Assembly (NCBI GenBank): GCA_025934695.1
Contig: JAICWS010000001.1
Span: 1,331,301-1,395,300, forward strand
Direction of reading: 5' to 3'
Length of the DNA: 64,000 bases
Source: Alphaproteobacteria bacterium
GTDB lineage: Bacteria > Pseudomonadota > Alphaproteobacteria > Micavibrionales > UBA2020
Of the stretch, positions 52,225-60,328 are shown piece by piece (the first letter of the stretch is position 1; every line of letters starts with the position of its first letter). The translations under genes were made by a program, and so were the position numbers. Under the pieces are notes generated by a model. It worked only from the letters and a program-made list of their open reading frames with translations. It did no database searches and had not been told where the DNA came from.

Positions 52225-52980
52225 TTATGAGACTTCCCGGTCGGGAGCCTTCGGCCGCGCGTAATACCGGCCCCCCTTGAGCCAGATTTTCAGCGCCTGC
52301 CAGTGAATGGAAAATATAACATTAAACGCCTGGAACGGGAATAGCGCCAGTGCGCGAAGCAGCTTTCCCTTAGTCAGCGGTGCTTTTCTACCTGTCCAGG
52401 TTGCCAGCAGCAGGTCGCCCCCCTCGTCCTTCTGGCGGATCAGGACGGACAGTCTTTCGCCGGGTTTTCGTACCGTGAAATGATAATGCGCCTCCATCGG
52501 GATGAAGGGCGAGACATAAAAATGCTTCGGGTGATCGTGCTGGGTGGGACCAGCGCCCTCCGCCGCCTTCAGGAAATAGCCATGCTGTTCGCCGAAGGTG
52601 TTTTTGACTTCATAAAGCACCGCGGCAAAGTTCCCGGCACGGTCCTCACAAAAATAAATCGTCAGCGGATTGAACACATAGCCGAAAAGCCGCGGGAAAC
52701 AGAGCATGTAAATCTTGCCGCCTTCGAGGTCGACGCCCTTGTCGGTGGCATGCTTCATGATCCAGGGTTTCAGCGGCTGGCCATCGCGCGTGCCGTGGTC
52801 CTTGTCGTAGATGCTGAAGATATTAAACCTGTTATGCGACAGCACTCCCGTCTTCTTCGCCATTTCCGGCAATTCATCAAGGTCGAGCAACAGCGTGAAG
52901 ATACGATAGCGAAAACCATGGCGGAACGGCTTCATCCGCTGGTGCATCACATGGCCGAAGTAAATGCAGGATTCCGCCAA
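52225..52980 (-). CDS. DUF1365 family protein
   Basis: 251 residues. Family marks: SCIYFGHVMHQRMKPFRHGF with RYRIF at the start, MLCFPRLFGYVFNPLTIYFC, AVLYEVKNTFGEQHGYFL and FYVSPFIPMEAHYHF. No catalytic residues are established. Almost always found with the adjacent FAD oxidoreductase and cyclopropane synthase, which suggests a part in acyl-chain modification. Three bases separate it from the gene upstream. Confidence 0.93.
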   Translation of the reverse strand: MAESCIYFGHVMHQRMKPFRHGFRYRIFTLLLDLDELPEMAKKTGVLSHNRFNIFSIYDKDHGTRDGQPLKPWIMKHATDKGVDLEGGKIYMLCFPRLFGYVFNPLTIYFCEDRAGNFAAVLYEVKNTFGEQHGYFLKAAEGAGPTQHDHPKHFYVSPFIPMEAHYHFTVRKPGERLSVLIRQKDEGGDLLLATWTGRKAPLTKGKLLRALALFPFQAFNVIFSIHWQALKIWLKGGRYYARPKAPDREVS

Positions 52981-52983
52981 GCC

Positions 52984-54282
52984 TTACGCCGCCTTGCGCG
53001 CGTTCTGCGCCGCGATGGAGGACTCGGTTATTTTCCACGGCCGCGTGACGCCGAAATTTTCCGCGACCGCGAGACCTGAACTCAGGGCATCCTCATGGAA
53101 GCCGTAACCGCAGTACGAGCCGCAGAACCAGGTGCGATTGACGCCCTGGATACGGCCAAGGCCGCTCTGCGCCCCGACGACAGCTTTCGTATAGATGGGA
53201 TGCGTATAGGAGGTTTCGTACAGGATGCGTTTCGGCTCGGTTGCCGGATTGAGGGAGACGAAGAACTGCTCGTCACCCGGCAATGACTGCAGCCGGTTCA
53301 TCCAGTAGATCAGCGACACGGTGTCGCCACCGGGGGCAGGTCCGAGATAGGTCCAACTGGCCCAGGCTTTCCTGCGTCTGGGCATCAGGCTCTCGTCCTG
53401 GTGCAGTACGGCGCGATTGATGCTGTATTTGATCGCGCTCAAGACTCGGGTTTCATCGTCGGACGGTTTTGCCAGCATCGCGAGCGCCTCGTCGGCGTGC
53501 GACGCGATCACGACATGGTCAAAACCGTCGCGCCCCCCGTTGGCGTCGAGCACCACGGCCTTGTCGCCCATGCGCTCGACCTTCACGCCGCCGCAATTGA
53601 GGCGTATGCGCCCCTCGAGCCCTTCAGTGAGTTTCGCGACATATTGCTGGCTGCCGCCGGTGACCGTGCGCCAGACCGGACGGTTGACGAGCCGCAGCAG
53701 CCCGTGGTTGCGGCAGAAGCGGATAAAGGTGATGAGGGGAAATTCCAGCATGCCCTCGCGCGTCATCGACCAGATCGCCGCCCCCATCGGCAGCAGGTGG
53801 TCGTTGATCAGGCTTTCGCTGTATTTGCGCTGCTTCAGGTATTCGCCCAGCGACAGCGTGGAATCCGGCTCGCACTCGAGGAATTTCGGCGCCTCGATGT
53901 AGAAGCGGATGATATCCAGCCACATGCGATGGAACCGCGGGCTGACCAGATTCTTGCGCTGGACAAAAAGCGTGTTGATGTTGTCGCCCGAATATTCCAA
54001 AGCCCCGCCGTCGAGGCTGACGGCGAAAGACATGCTGCTGTCCTGCGTCTTCACGCCCAGGTGCTGCATCAGCGCGACGAAATTGGGATAGGTCGGTGGG
54101 TTATAGACGATGAAACCGGTGTCGACGGATAGGCCGGACGGCGTCGCGAACGTATTCGTATGCCCGCCCGCGTAGCCGTTCTTCTCGTACACGGTCACAT
54201 CATGCTGCTGGTTCAGCAGCCACGCCGCGCCGAGACCCGCAACGCCAGTGCCGATAACCGCGATTTTGAGACGTCTTTGCAT
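52984..54282 (-). CDS. FAD-dependent amine-oxidase-like oxidoreductase of the Cfa cluster
   Basis: 432 residues. FAD motif: IAVIGTGVAGLGAAWLLNQQ, then VTVYEKNGYAGGHTNTF and VDTGFIVYNPPTYPNF, typical of the COG2907 proteins paired with DUF1365. The C terminus has FCGSYCGYGFHEDALSSGLA. The ATG at 54282 sits seven bases after a TATAAT box, so the message may be leaderless; an upstream ATG at 54318 falls in the -35 region. First gene of the four-gene set running to YchJ. Confidence 0.9.
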   Translation of the reverse strand: MQRRLKIAVIGTGVAGLGAAWLLNQQHDVTVYEKNGYAGGHTNTFATPSGLSVDTGFIVYNPPTYPNFVALMQHLGVKTQDSSMSFAVSLDGGALEYSGDNINTLFVQRKNLVSPRFHRMWLDIIRFYIEAPKFLECEPDSTLSLGEYLKQRKYSESLINDHLLPMGAAIWSMTREGMLEFPLITFIRFCRNHGLLRLVNRPVWRTVTGGSQQYVAKLTEGLEGRIRLNCGGVKVERMGDKAVVLDANGGRDGFDHVVIASHADEALAMLAKPSDDETRVLSAIKYSINRAVLHQDESLMPRRRKAWASWTYLGPAPGGDTVSLIYWMNRLQSLPGDEQFFVSLNPATEPKRILYETSYTHPIYTKAVVGAQSGLGRIQGVNRTWFCGSYCGYGFHEDALSSGLAVAENFGVTRPWKITESSIAAQNARKAA

Positions 54283-54289
54283 GAGGTAA

Positions 54290-54318
54290 ATTATAGATAA
54301 GCGATCACCCTTCGTCAT
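54290..54318 (-). promoter_or_regulatory. Promoter of the FAD oxidoreductase-Cfa operon
   Basis: Minus strand: ATGACG (54318-54313), a 17-base spacer and a perfect TATAAT (54295-54290). The -10 ends eight bases before the ATG, leaving essentially no untranslated leader. Confidence 0.5.
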
Positions 54319-54335
54319 TACTCTCTTTCAAAAAT

Positions 54336-54514
54336 TGGCGCTTGGCTCCCTCTCCCGCAATAGCGGGAGAGGGCGGAGGGGCTTTGCAAAGGCTAATATG
54401 CGCGGATCGACTTAGCTGCGAGCCATGTGCGCCACCTAACGTAAATCCTGAACCGCTAAGCCCCTCACCCTAACCCTCTCCCGCTAGCGCGGGAGAGGGA
54501 ACAGGTGGCGCTTA
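54336..54514. repeat. Intergenic repeat, family B copy
   Basis: Two palindromes, CCCTCTCCCGCAATAGCGGG plus AGAGGG, and CTCTCCCGCTAGCGCGGGAG, separated by about 90 bases and bounded by TTGGCGCT-like sequences. Fills the gap between MATE and the FAD oxidoreductase promoter; no gene seen. Confidence 0.75.
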
Positions 54515-54521
54515 CGGATGC

Positions 54522-55865
54522 TCAGGACGCCACCTCGCGATTCCATAAGTACGAAATAAACCCGACGATGAAGTTCGTCGCCATCAGCGCCATGAGGATG
54601 CCGGTAAAGCCGAAATGCTGCTGCAGGACGTAGGCCAGCGGAATATAGATGATAATGGCTTTGAGCAGGATCAGCAGCGTCGCCGGCAAGGGCCGCCCCA
54701 TGCCGTTGAGCGCGGCGTTTGAAATGACCATCGTGCCCATGGCGCCGTAACTGATGGGCACCCAGCGCAGATACTGCGCCGTGAAATGGACCACATGCGG
54801 GTTGGCGTCGAACAGTGGCGGGATTTCCTCGGCCAGTCCCCACAGTATGGCGGCGGAAACGAAACCCCAGGCGATCGCAAAGCGCGAGCCGGCGGCGACC
54901 GCTTCTTTAATGCGTCCGTAATTCCCGGCGCCGAAATTCTGGCCCGTGAAGATGGATACGCCCGCCCCCGTCGCATAAAAGAGGATCGTCGCCACGCTTT
55001 CGATGCGCATGGAAACGCCGAGCGCCGCGACCGCCTCCTTGCCGAAGGACGCGGACATCCAGGTAATGACGGCCGCGGAAATGGGTCCGATCTGGTTGGA
55101 GAAAACCGACGGCACGGCCACGTGCAGCACGCGCTTCCATGAATCGATGAGGCCGGGATGGAACAGGATGCGCGGCCGCCAGATGCGCCGCCGGAAAATC
55201 AGCACATAGGCGGAAATCATGCAGGTCAGGTAATTCGCGAAAACATGCGTCGCCGCCGCCCCCGCCAGCTTCATTTCCGGGAACGGGCCCCAGCCGAAGA
55301 TCAGGAACGGGTCGAAGACGACGTTGATGGCGGCGAACAGGCTCATCATCCGCGAGACGAAGCGCGTGTCGCCCGTCGCGCGGATGCAGGCATTGCCCAT
55401 CAGCATCACACCGACGAATGGCAGGCCGCAGTACCATATCCTCATATAGGTGCGGATCAGCGGCATCAACTCGGCCTTGGCGCCCATCAGCGCGAAGACC
55501 GGGTCGATGATGACCATGCCGAGAAGGGAGCCCGCGATCATCAGGATGATCGTCAGCGTCATCGCGTCGGTGGCCAAGCGCTGCACCTTGCGGAAATCGC
55601 CCTCGCCGTAGACGCGCGCGACCGCCGAGGTCGTGCCGACCGACAGGCCGAAAATGAGGCCCATGAAGAAGGCCACGACGGGAAGGCAGAACCCCAGCGC
55701 CGCCAGGTACTGCGTGCCGAGGCGCGAAATGAAGAAGGTGTCGGCGACCGCGAAGGAGGTCATCGCGAACATGCCCCAAGCCAGCGGCAACGCGAGGCGC
55801 CGCAGGTGGCTTTTCACGTCGCCCTCGAGAAGGGTCGGCCGCGCGCTGATCTCGTTCTCTCTCAA
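54522..55865 (-). CDS. MATE family efflux transporter
   Basis: 447 residues, twelve membrane segments expected and seen as two halves. MATE transporters export drugs or metabolites in exchange for sodium or protons. Segments: LLEGDVKSHLRRLALPLAWG, SVGTTSAVARVYGEGDF, MGNACIRATGDTRFVSRMM, IFTGQNFGAGNYGRIKEAVA and AALNGMGRPLPATLLILLK. The start is a TTG, with a GTG 16 codons later (GAGG upstream) as an alternative. Monocistronic between two family B repeats. Substrate unknown. Confidence 0.92.
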   Translation of the reverse strand: MRENEISARPTLLEGDVKSHLRRLALPLAWGMFAMTSFAVADTFFISRLGTQYLAALGFCLPVVAFFMGLIFGLSVGTTSAVARVYGEGDFRKVQRLATDAMTLTIILMIAGSLLGMVIIDPVFALMGAKAELMPLIRTYMRIWYCGLPFVGVMLMGNACIRATGDTRFVSRMMSLFAAINVVFDPFLIFGWGPFPEMKLAGAAATHVFANYLTCMISAYVLIFRRRIWRPRILFHPGLIDSWKRVLHVAVPSVFSNQIGPISAAVITWMSASFGKEAVAALGVSMRIESVATILFYATGAGVSIFTGQNFGAGNYGRIKEAVAAGSRFAIAWGFVSAAILWGLAEEIPPLFDANPHVVHFTAQYLRWVPISYGAMGTMVISNAALNGMGRPLPATLLILLKAIIIYIPLAYVLQQHFGFTGILMALMATNFIVGFISYLWNREVAS

Positions 55866-55908
55866 ACCCCAGTTTCTCTTTTAGTGCATCGTTTAAGATA
55901 TCGCGGTC

Positions 55909-56046
55909 GGCCCTCTCTCCCGCGAAGCGGGAGAGAGATGGAGAGAGGGGACGGAGCGGTGGTCGAAATCGGCGCATTACTTCCCGATTGCAAAACTGCT
56001 CCGTCCCCTCTCCCTAGCCCTCTCCCACCTGCGGTGGGAGAGGGAA
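55909..56046. repeat. Intergenic repeat, family B copy
   Basis: Outer palindromes CTCTCCCGCGAAGCGGGAGA and CTCTCCCACCTGCGGTGGGA plus GAG, with inner inverted arms GGGGACGGAGC and GCTCCGTCCCC. It separates the MATE and pirin genes, which are on the same strand. Confidence 0.78.
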
Positions 56047-56050
56047 TAGA

Positions 56051-56755
56051 TTACCGCGGCAGTTCGAAGAGGATGAATTCCGCATCCTCCAGCGCCGTGA
56101 TGTCGAGCTTGCCGGTTTCATTGTCGAAGCCGGCGGCGTCGCCCGCTTCCAGCGCCTGTCCGCGGACATTCACCTTACCACGGGCTAGTTGCAGCCAGTA
56201 CTTCTTGTTGAGCGCCATTTCCAGAGCGACGGATTTGCCGCCGTCCAGCTTGCTGCCCCACAGTTTAGCGTCCTGCTTGATCCGCAGCGTGCCTTGCGCG
56301 CCGTCGGGCGTGACGACGAGGCGCAGGGCGTTGTGGAATTCGTCGGTGTTGAACGAGGTCTGCTGATATCCGGGCTTTGTGCCGGTTTCATTCGGCATGA
56401 TCCAGATCTGCAGGAAATGCACGTCCTCGGTTTCCGACGGATTGTATTCGCTGTGAAGGATGCCCTTGCCCGCGCTGATCAGCTGCATATCGCCCGGCTT
56501 GATAATGCCGCCGTTGCCCAGGCTGTCCTTGTGCTCGAGCTGGCCCGAGAGCACGTAGGTGATGATTTCCATGTTCGCATGGCCGTGGGTGTCGAACCCC
56601 GTGCCCGCGCGCACCGAATCCTCGTTGATGACGCGCAACGGGCCAAAGCCCATGTTTTTGGAATCGTAATATTCGCCGAACGAGAAGCTGTGGGCGCTGT
56701 TCAGCCAGCCCGTCTCCGTCATTCCCCGGTCGTCTTTATGTCTAACGCTGAGCAT
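56051..56755 (-). CDS. Pirin family protein (YhhW-like)
   Basis: 234-residue bicupin. The N-terminal cupin has HSFSFGEYYDSKNMGFGPLR, GTGFDTHGHANMEIITYVLS (His-x-His ... Glu metal ligands) and MQLISAGKGILHSEYNP. Pirins of this type include a quercetin-degrading dioxygenase. The gene is divergent from a LysR regulator with a palindromic region between the starts, a common pirin arrangement. Confidence 0.93.
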   Translation of the reverse strand: MLSVRHKDDRGMTETGWLNSAHSFSFGEYYDSKNMGFGPLRVINEDSVRAGTGFDTHGHANMEIITYVLSGQLEHKDSLGNGGIIKPGDMQLISAGKGILHSEYNPSETEDVHFLQIWIMPNETGTKPGYQQTSFNTDEFHNALRLVVTPDGAQGTLRIKQDAKLWGSKLDGGKSVALEMALNKKYWLQLARGKVNVRGQALEAGDAAGFDNETGKLDITALEDAEFILFELPR

Positions 56756-56808
56756 ATTGCACCTGCCTTTCTTTGTCTTTCTATACTGTTCTACGAAGGG
56801 AATTAATT

Positions 56809-56843
56809 ATTAGTTTTTCTAATTCATTATTCGAAATTTTCGA
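56809..56843. promoter_or_regulatory. Two palindromes in the pirin/LysR intergenic region
   Basis: ATTAG-TTTTT-CTAAT (56809-56823) and TCGAAATTTTCGA (56831-56843), both within 50 bases of the LysR start in a strongly AT-rich stretch. The first fits the T-N11-A core of LysR sites. Likely autoregulation and control of pirin. Confidence 0.55.
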
Positions 56844-56856
56844 TTAATAATGGGAT

Positions 56857-57750
56857 ATGGACCGGCTAGCCAACATTATCGCTTTTGTGACCGTTGCGGA
56901 AACAGGCAGCTTCGCCGAAGCGGCCAAACGGCTGAACCTCGCCAATTCGGTCGTCAGCAAACGCATCAAGGACCTGGAAGAATATCTGCACACCCGTTTG
57001 CTCCAGCGCACCACGCGTCATGTGCGCCTGACCGACGCCGGGTATCTTTATTTTGATCATGCTCGCAAGCTGGTCAGCGAACTGGCCGAGGTCGAGGAGA
57101 ACCTGCGCTTCGCCAATGAAAACCCGGTCGGTGAACTGCGGGTCAGCGCGCCGGTCACCTTCGGCGCAAAATTCCTGGGGCCCGCCGTCTCCACCTTTCT
57201 CGAAAAATATCCGGACGTCGCGATACGCCTGTTCCTGGGCGACCGCACGGTGGATATGCGCGAGGAAGGTTTCGATCTCTCCATCCGCATCGGCCCGCTG
57301 GAAACATCGTCGCTGATATCGCGCAAGCTGGCGCGCAGCCGCCGTGTGACCGTCGCCAGCCCGGAATACCTGCGCAAGAATGGCCGGCCTGAAAAACCGC
57401 AGGATCTTGTGAAGCATAACTGCCTGGTTTACAGCGGCGTGAACGAGGGAAAGTCCTGGCCCTTTCTCGTCAACGGCAAGAAGCATCTGCAGCCGGTGGC
57501 CGGGCGTTTTACGACCGATAACGGCATGCTGCTGGCGGAAGCCGCCGCGGGCGGTTGCGGCATCACCATGCTGCCGACCTTCATCGTCGGCCCCTACGTG
57601 AATAAACACGGGCTGGAAATCGTCCTCGAGGACTTCGAGGAAGAGCCGCTGCTGATCCAGGCCGTCTATGTGCAGCAGCGCCACTTAAGCGCGCGGCTGC
57701 GAAAGTTTATCGATCATCTGGCGGAATATTTCGCTGAGTTTTCAGGCTAG
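56857..57750 (+). CDS. LysR family transcriptional regulator
   Basis: 297 residues. N-terminal winged helix with FVTVAETGSFAEAAKRLNLA and LLQRTTRHVRLTDAGYLYFD, then the periplasmic-binding-like effector domain: GELRVSAPVTFGAKFLGPAV, DLSIRIGPLETSSLISRKL and AAGGCGITMLPTFIVGPYV. It belongs to the LysR group next to pirin/oxidoreductase genes. Expected to control the divergent pirin gene and itself; the effector is unknown. Confidence 0.93.
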   Translation: MDRLANIIAFVTVAETGSFAEAAKRLNLANSVVSKRIKDLEEYLHTRLLQRTTRHVRLTDAGYLYFDHARKLVSELAEVEENLRFANENPVGELRVSAPVTFGAKFLGPAVSTFLEKYPDVAIRLFLGDRTVDMREEGFDLSIRIGPLETSSLISRKLARSRRVTVASPEYLRKNGRPEKPQDLVKHNCLVYSGVNEGKSWPFLVNGKKHLQPVAGRFTTDNGMLLAEAAAGGCGITMLPTFIVGPYVNKHGLEIVLEDFEEEPLLIQAVYVQQRHLSARLRKFIDHLAEYFAEFSG

Positions 57751-57825
57751 AACGGCTTTTGGTTGACACGGTATTATGGATTTATTAGAGATGATATATT
57801 CATATTATCTAAGAAAGCCGCTCCC

Positions 57826-58767
57826 ATGTCGAAACTTGCCGACTTCCTCGAAAACTGCCGCGAGATCTGCGCGGCCTCGCCCCATGTCTCGATCGACGCG
57901 GACAAGATCAAATCCGTGGCAGCGACATTCAAGCAAGCGGCCAAGCCGCCCTCATGGAATAACTATATCAGCGACGAGGCCAGGGCCGACCCGCTCGACA
58001 TGACGCGCGTGTTCTTCGAAATGGCGCTGATCTGCGCGCAACAGGGCGGATTCATTTATCCCGATGCCGAAGGCAAGCCACAGAAATGGAACGTCAACGG
58101 TTCCGGCGCGCAGGCGATGCTGAACAAGATGGACGAGCTGCGCAGCAGCTATGTCATTCCCGGCATCGACATCAGCGGGCGGGCAAAGGTGCAGGCCGCC
58201 ATCGCGCCTTATCTCGACAATGTGCCATCGGCGCCTGAACGCCTTGCAATGTTCGCGGAATTTGCTGATACCGATGCCTACAAGAAACTCGACGCGCTTG
58301 TCAAAGCTGCCTGGCAGCCCGAACAACAACGCTATAACTTTGATTTCGACTTCATCAATAAGGCCGCCGATATCTTTCCGCAAAGCTTCGCGGCGGACCC
58401 GTTCCGCAAGAAAATCATCCTGTCGGTGCTGATGACGGCGGCGCATGCGGAAAACCGGGGCGTAATGGTTACGACGGATGCGCCCATTGCGTCGGACTAC
58501 GTGCTGCCGCAGGTGCTGGAAGGCCTGGGCGTGCTGAAGCTCTCCGATGCCTTACGCGAAAAGCTCGTGAACCGCGAAGGCTTCGCGGAAAACGACCCCA
58601 TCGTGCGCGATATCCGCGCCGCGACCATCACCGCCTGCCATGATCTGGCCGCGCAAAGCGGCGCGCGGGCGCAGGATATCGACAGCCACCTGTGGCTTGC
58701 GGGCCGCGATCCGGCGGTGAAGCCAAAGCTGCTGCCAGCCATGAATGTCTATACGACCTGGTTTTAG
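57826..58767 (+). CDS. Queuosine salvage protein (DUF2419/Qng1-like)
   Basis: 313 residues. The family frees queuine from queuosine nucleotides. Visible family features are FEMALICAQQGGFIYPDAEG, a central FADTDAYKKLDALVKAAWQP, YVLPQVLEGLGVLKLSDALR and the C-terminal IDSHLWLAGRDP (the D-x2-LW-x2-GR signature). The start at MSKLADFLE was preferred to an ATG-less upstream extension. A TTGACA -35 hexamer is at 57763-57768 with no convincing -10. Bacterial examples are scattered and thought to be transferred from eukaryotes or other bacteria. Confidence 0.75.
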   Translation: MSKLADFLENCREICAASPHVSIDADKIKSVAATFKQAAKPPSWNNYISDEARADPLDMTRVFFEMALICAQQGGFIYPDAEGKPQKWNVNGSGAQAMLNKMDELRSSYVIPGIDISGRAKVQAAIAPYLDNVPSAPERLAMFAEFADTDAYKKLDALVKAAWQPEQQRYNFDFDFINKAADIFPQSFAADPFRKKIILSVLMTAAHAENRGVMVTTDAPIASDYVLPQVLEGLGVLKLSDALREKLVNREGFAENDPIVRDIRAATITACHDLAAQSGARAQDIDSHLWLAGRDPAVKPKLLPAMNVYTTWF

Positions 58768-58796
58768 ATTAGGCCACTTGGGGGCAGAGCCGCCCG

Positions 58797-59168
58797 CTAT
58801 CCAATCCCCTTCTTGCCCTTGAGACACAGAGCAATGCGCCGCGCGGCCTTCATCACCGGATACATGGTTTTCGACGCGATCCTTGATTTGAACACCGCCG
58901 CCGTGAAGGCATTGAAGGGGCCGCTGCCCGTGCTCATGAGCGCGATGCGGTTGATGGCATCGCTGCCGTGATAGATACGCCCGTCGAGGTCGAGCGCCAT
59001 CCCCTTGTCGAGGTTTATGCCCTTCGCCGCCATCTCCTTCACGATTTCGGGATGTTCACGCGCATTCAGGATGTCGACGGGTCCCGCCGCCTTGCGAAAA
59101 CGCACAAGCGCCGCGAATTTGCTGCAGAACGGGCAGTCCCCGTCGTAGATGAGCCGGTTCTTCGCCAT
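58797..59168 (-). CDS. DCC-type thiol-disulfide oxidoreductase (DUF393)
   Basis: 123 residues with the defining YDGDCPFCSKFAALVRF at the start (DGDCPFC, a CxxC redox pair) and a hydrophobic C-terminal helix region. Its ATG overlaps the Dps stop by one base (TAATG), so translation is coupled to the ahpD-dps genes. A role in thiol redox under peroxide stress follows from that context. Confidence 0.88.
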   Translation of the reverse strand: MAKNRLIYDGDCPFCSKFAALVRFRKAAGPVDILNAREHPEIVKEMAAKGINLDKGMALDLDGRIYHGSDAINRIALMSTGSGPFNAFTAAVFKSRIASKTMYPVMKAARRIALCLKGKKGIG

Positions 59169-59620
59169 TATTGCAGATGCGCGTTGAGCATCCAGCTATT
59201 CTTCTGGTGCACCTGAATGCGGCGGATGCCAAGGTCGGCCGTGCCTTCGTCACCGATTTCCTGCGCCGACTTGATCAGCGCCTCGCAGGTTTCGGCGACC
59301 GTCTGGTTGTCCTGCGCCAGGTTCTTGAGCATCGTCTTGTGGTCGGGGTTGCTGTTTTCTTCCTTCACCTTGGCAAGCTTCGAGAAGGCCGTGAAGCTGG
59401 CCGGCGCCTTTTCGCCCAGCGCGCGCATGCGTTCGGCGATTTCGTCGGCCGCGCCCGCGAGATCCTGGTACTGTTCTTCGAACAGGAGGTGAAGGTCGCG
59501 GAACGCCGGGCCCGTCACGTTCCAGTGGTAATTCTGGGTTTTCAGGTAAAGTGTGTATGTGTCCGCCAGGAACTTGCCGAGGTTTTCGACGACCTTGTGG
59601 TTATGCTGCTGTTGCGCCAT
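59168..59620 (-). CDS. dps: Dps-family ferritin-like DNA-protection protein
   Basis: 150 residues from the second ATG, seven bases after AAGGAG; the ATG two codons earlier overlaps that site too closely. The ferroxidase region reads TQNYHWNVTGPAFRDLHLLF with EEQYQDLAGAADEIAERMRA, containing the inter-subunit iron ligands His, Asp and Glu. Dps cages detoxify iron and peroxide and shield DNA. It lies between ahpD and the DCC gene in an overlapping operon. Confidence 0.93.
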   Translation of the reverse strand: MAQQQHNHKVVENLGKFLADTYTLYLKTQNYHWNVTGPAFRDLHLLFEEQYQDLAGAADEIAERMRALGEKAPASFTAFSKLAKVKEENSNPDHKTMLKNLAQDNQTVAETCEALIKSAQEIGDEGTADLGIRRIQVHQKNSWMLNAHLQ

Positions 59621-59622
59621 TG

Positions 59623-60168
59623 TCATTCTCCTTGGATGAATAAAGCCTGTGCCGCCGCCTCGAGCACGGCGGCGATTTTGAATACATGCTGGACGCCCGC
59701 TTTGGGCAGCCCGTGGCTCTGCACCGCCGTGGAATGCGAGACCACGCAGGCGCTGCAGGCGTTGATGGCGGATACGCCCAGCGCGTAAAGCTCGAAGGTC
59801 GATTTGTCGACGCCGGGATTGCCGATGACATTCATGCGCAGCCGCGCGGGCATCTGGCCCAGTTCTTCGTCCTGCGCCATGTAGCTCGAACGGTAATAAA
59901 CATTGTTCATGGCCATGATGGTGGCGGCGGCGCGGGCGGCGTTCAGTTCCTCTTCCGTCAGCACGCCGCGCGCGGCGCCCAGAACGGCACCGGCCACTTT
60001 CTGGGAGCGCGTGGCATAGGCGCAGGCCAGCGCCACGCCCATCACCTGGTTGAGCGAGAGGCCGGACGCCTCTTCCTGCTGCAAGACACTGGAAAGGTTG
60101 AGCTTAATGTCCCGCGCGTAGTCGGGCATGAGCTCCTTGAGACTTTCGATATTGATGGCTGAATCCAC
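59623..60168 (-). CDS. ahpD: AhpD-like alkylhydroperoxidase
   Basis: 181 residues. A GTG at 60168, eight bases after AAGGGG, gives a start matching AhpD proteins (INIESLKELMPDYARDIKLN); a GTG three codons upstream is less well placed. The redox motif is SAINACSACVVSHSTAVQSH, with the CxxC pair and proton-relay His, and a conserved Glu in LTEEELNAARAAATIMAMNN. AhpD reduces a peroxiredoxin or peroxides directly. The stop overlaps the dps leader (ATGA). Confidence 0.88.
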   Translation of the reverse strand: MDSAINIESLKELMPDYARDIKLNLSSVLQQEEASGLSLNQVMGVALACAYATRSQKVAGAVLGAARGVLTEEELNAARAAATIMAMNNVYYRSSYMAQDEELGQMPARLRMNVIGNPGVDKSTFELYALGVSAINACSACVVSHSTAVQSHGLPKAGVQHVFKIAAVLEAAAQALFIQGE

Positions 60169-60328
60169 GAGAAACACCCCTTACCGGGTTTGAATGGTTT
60201 GGCCGCGTATATAGTTCCGGTGCAGACATAAGCCTTGTCCTTCTCCACGCCCAAATCAACGGGTTTTTTTAACGATTGCGGGCGCGCCACGATTATGGTA
60301 TGTATCCCCATCAACATTTAGGACGATC

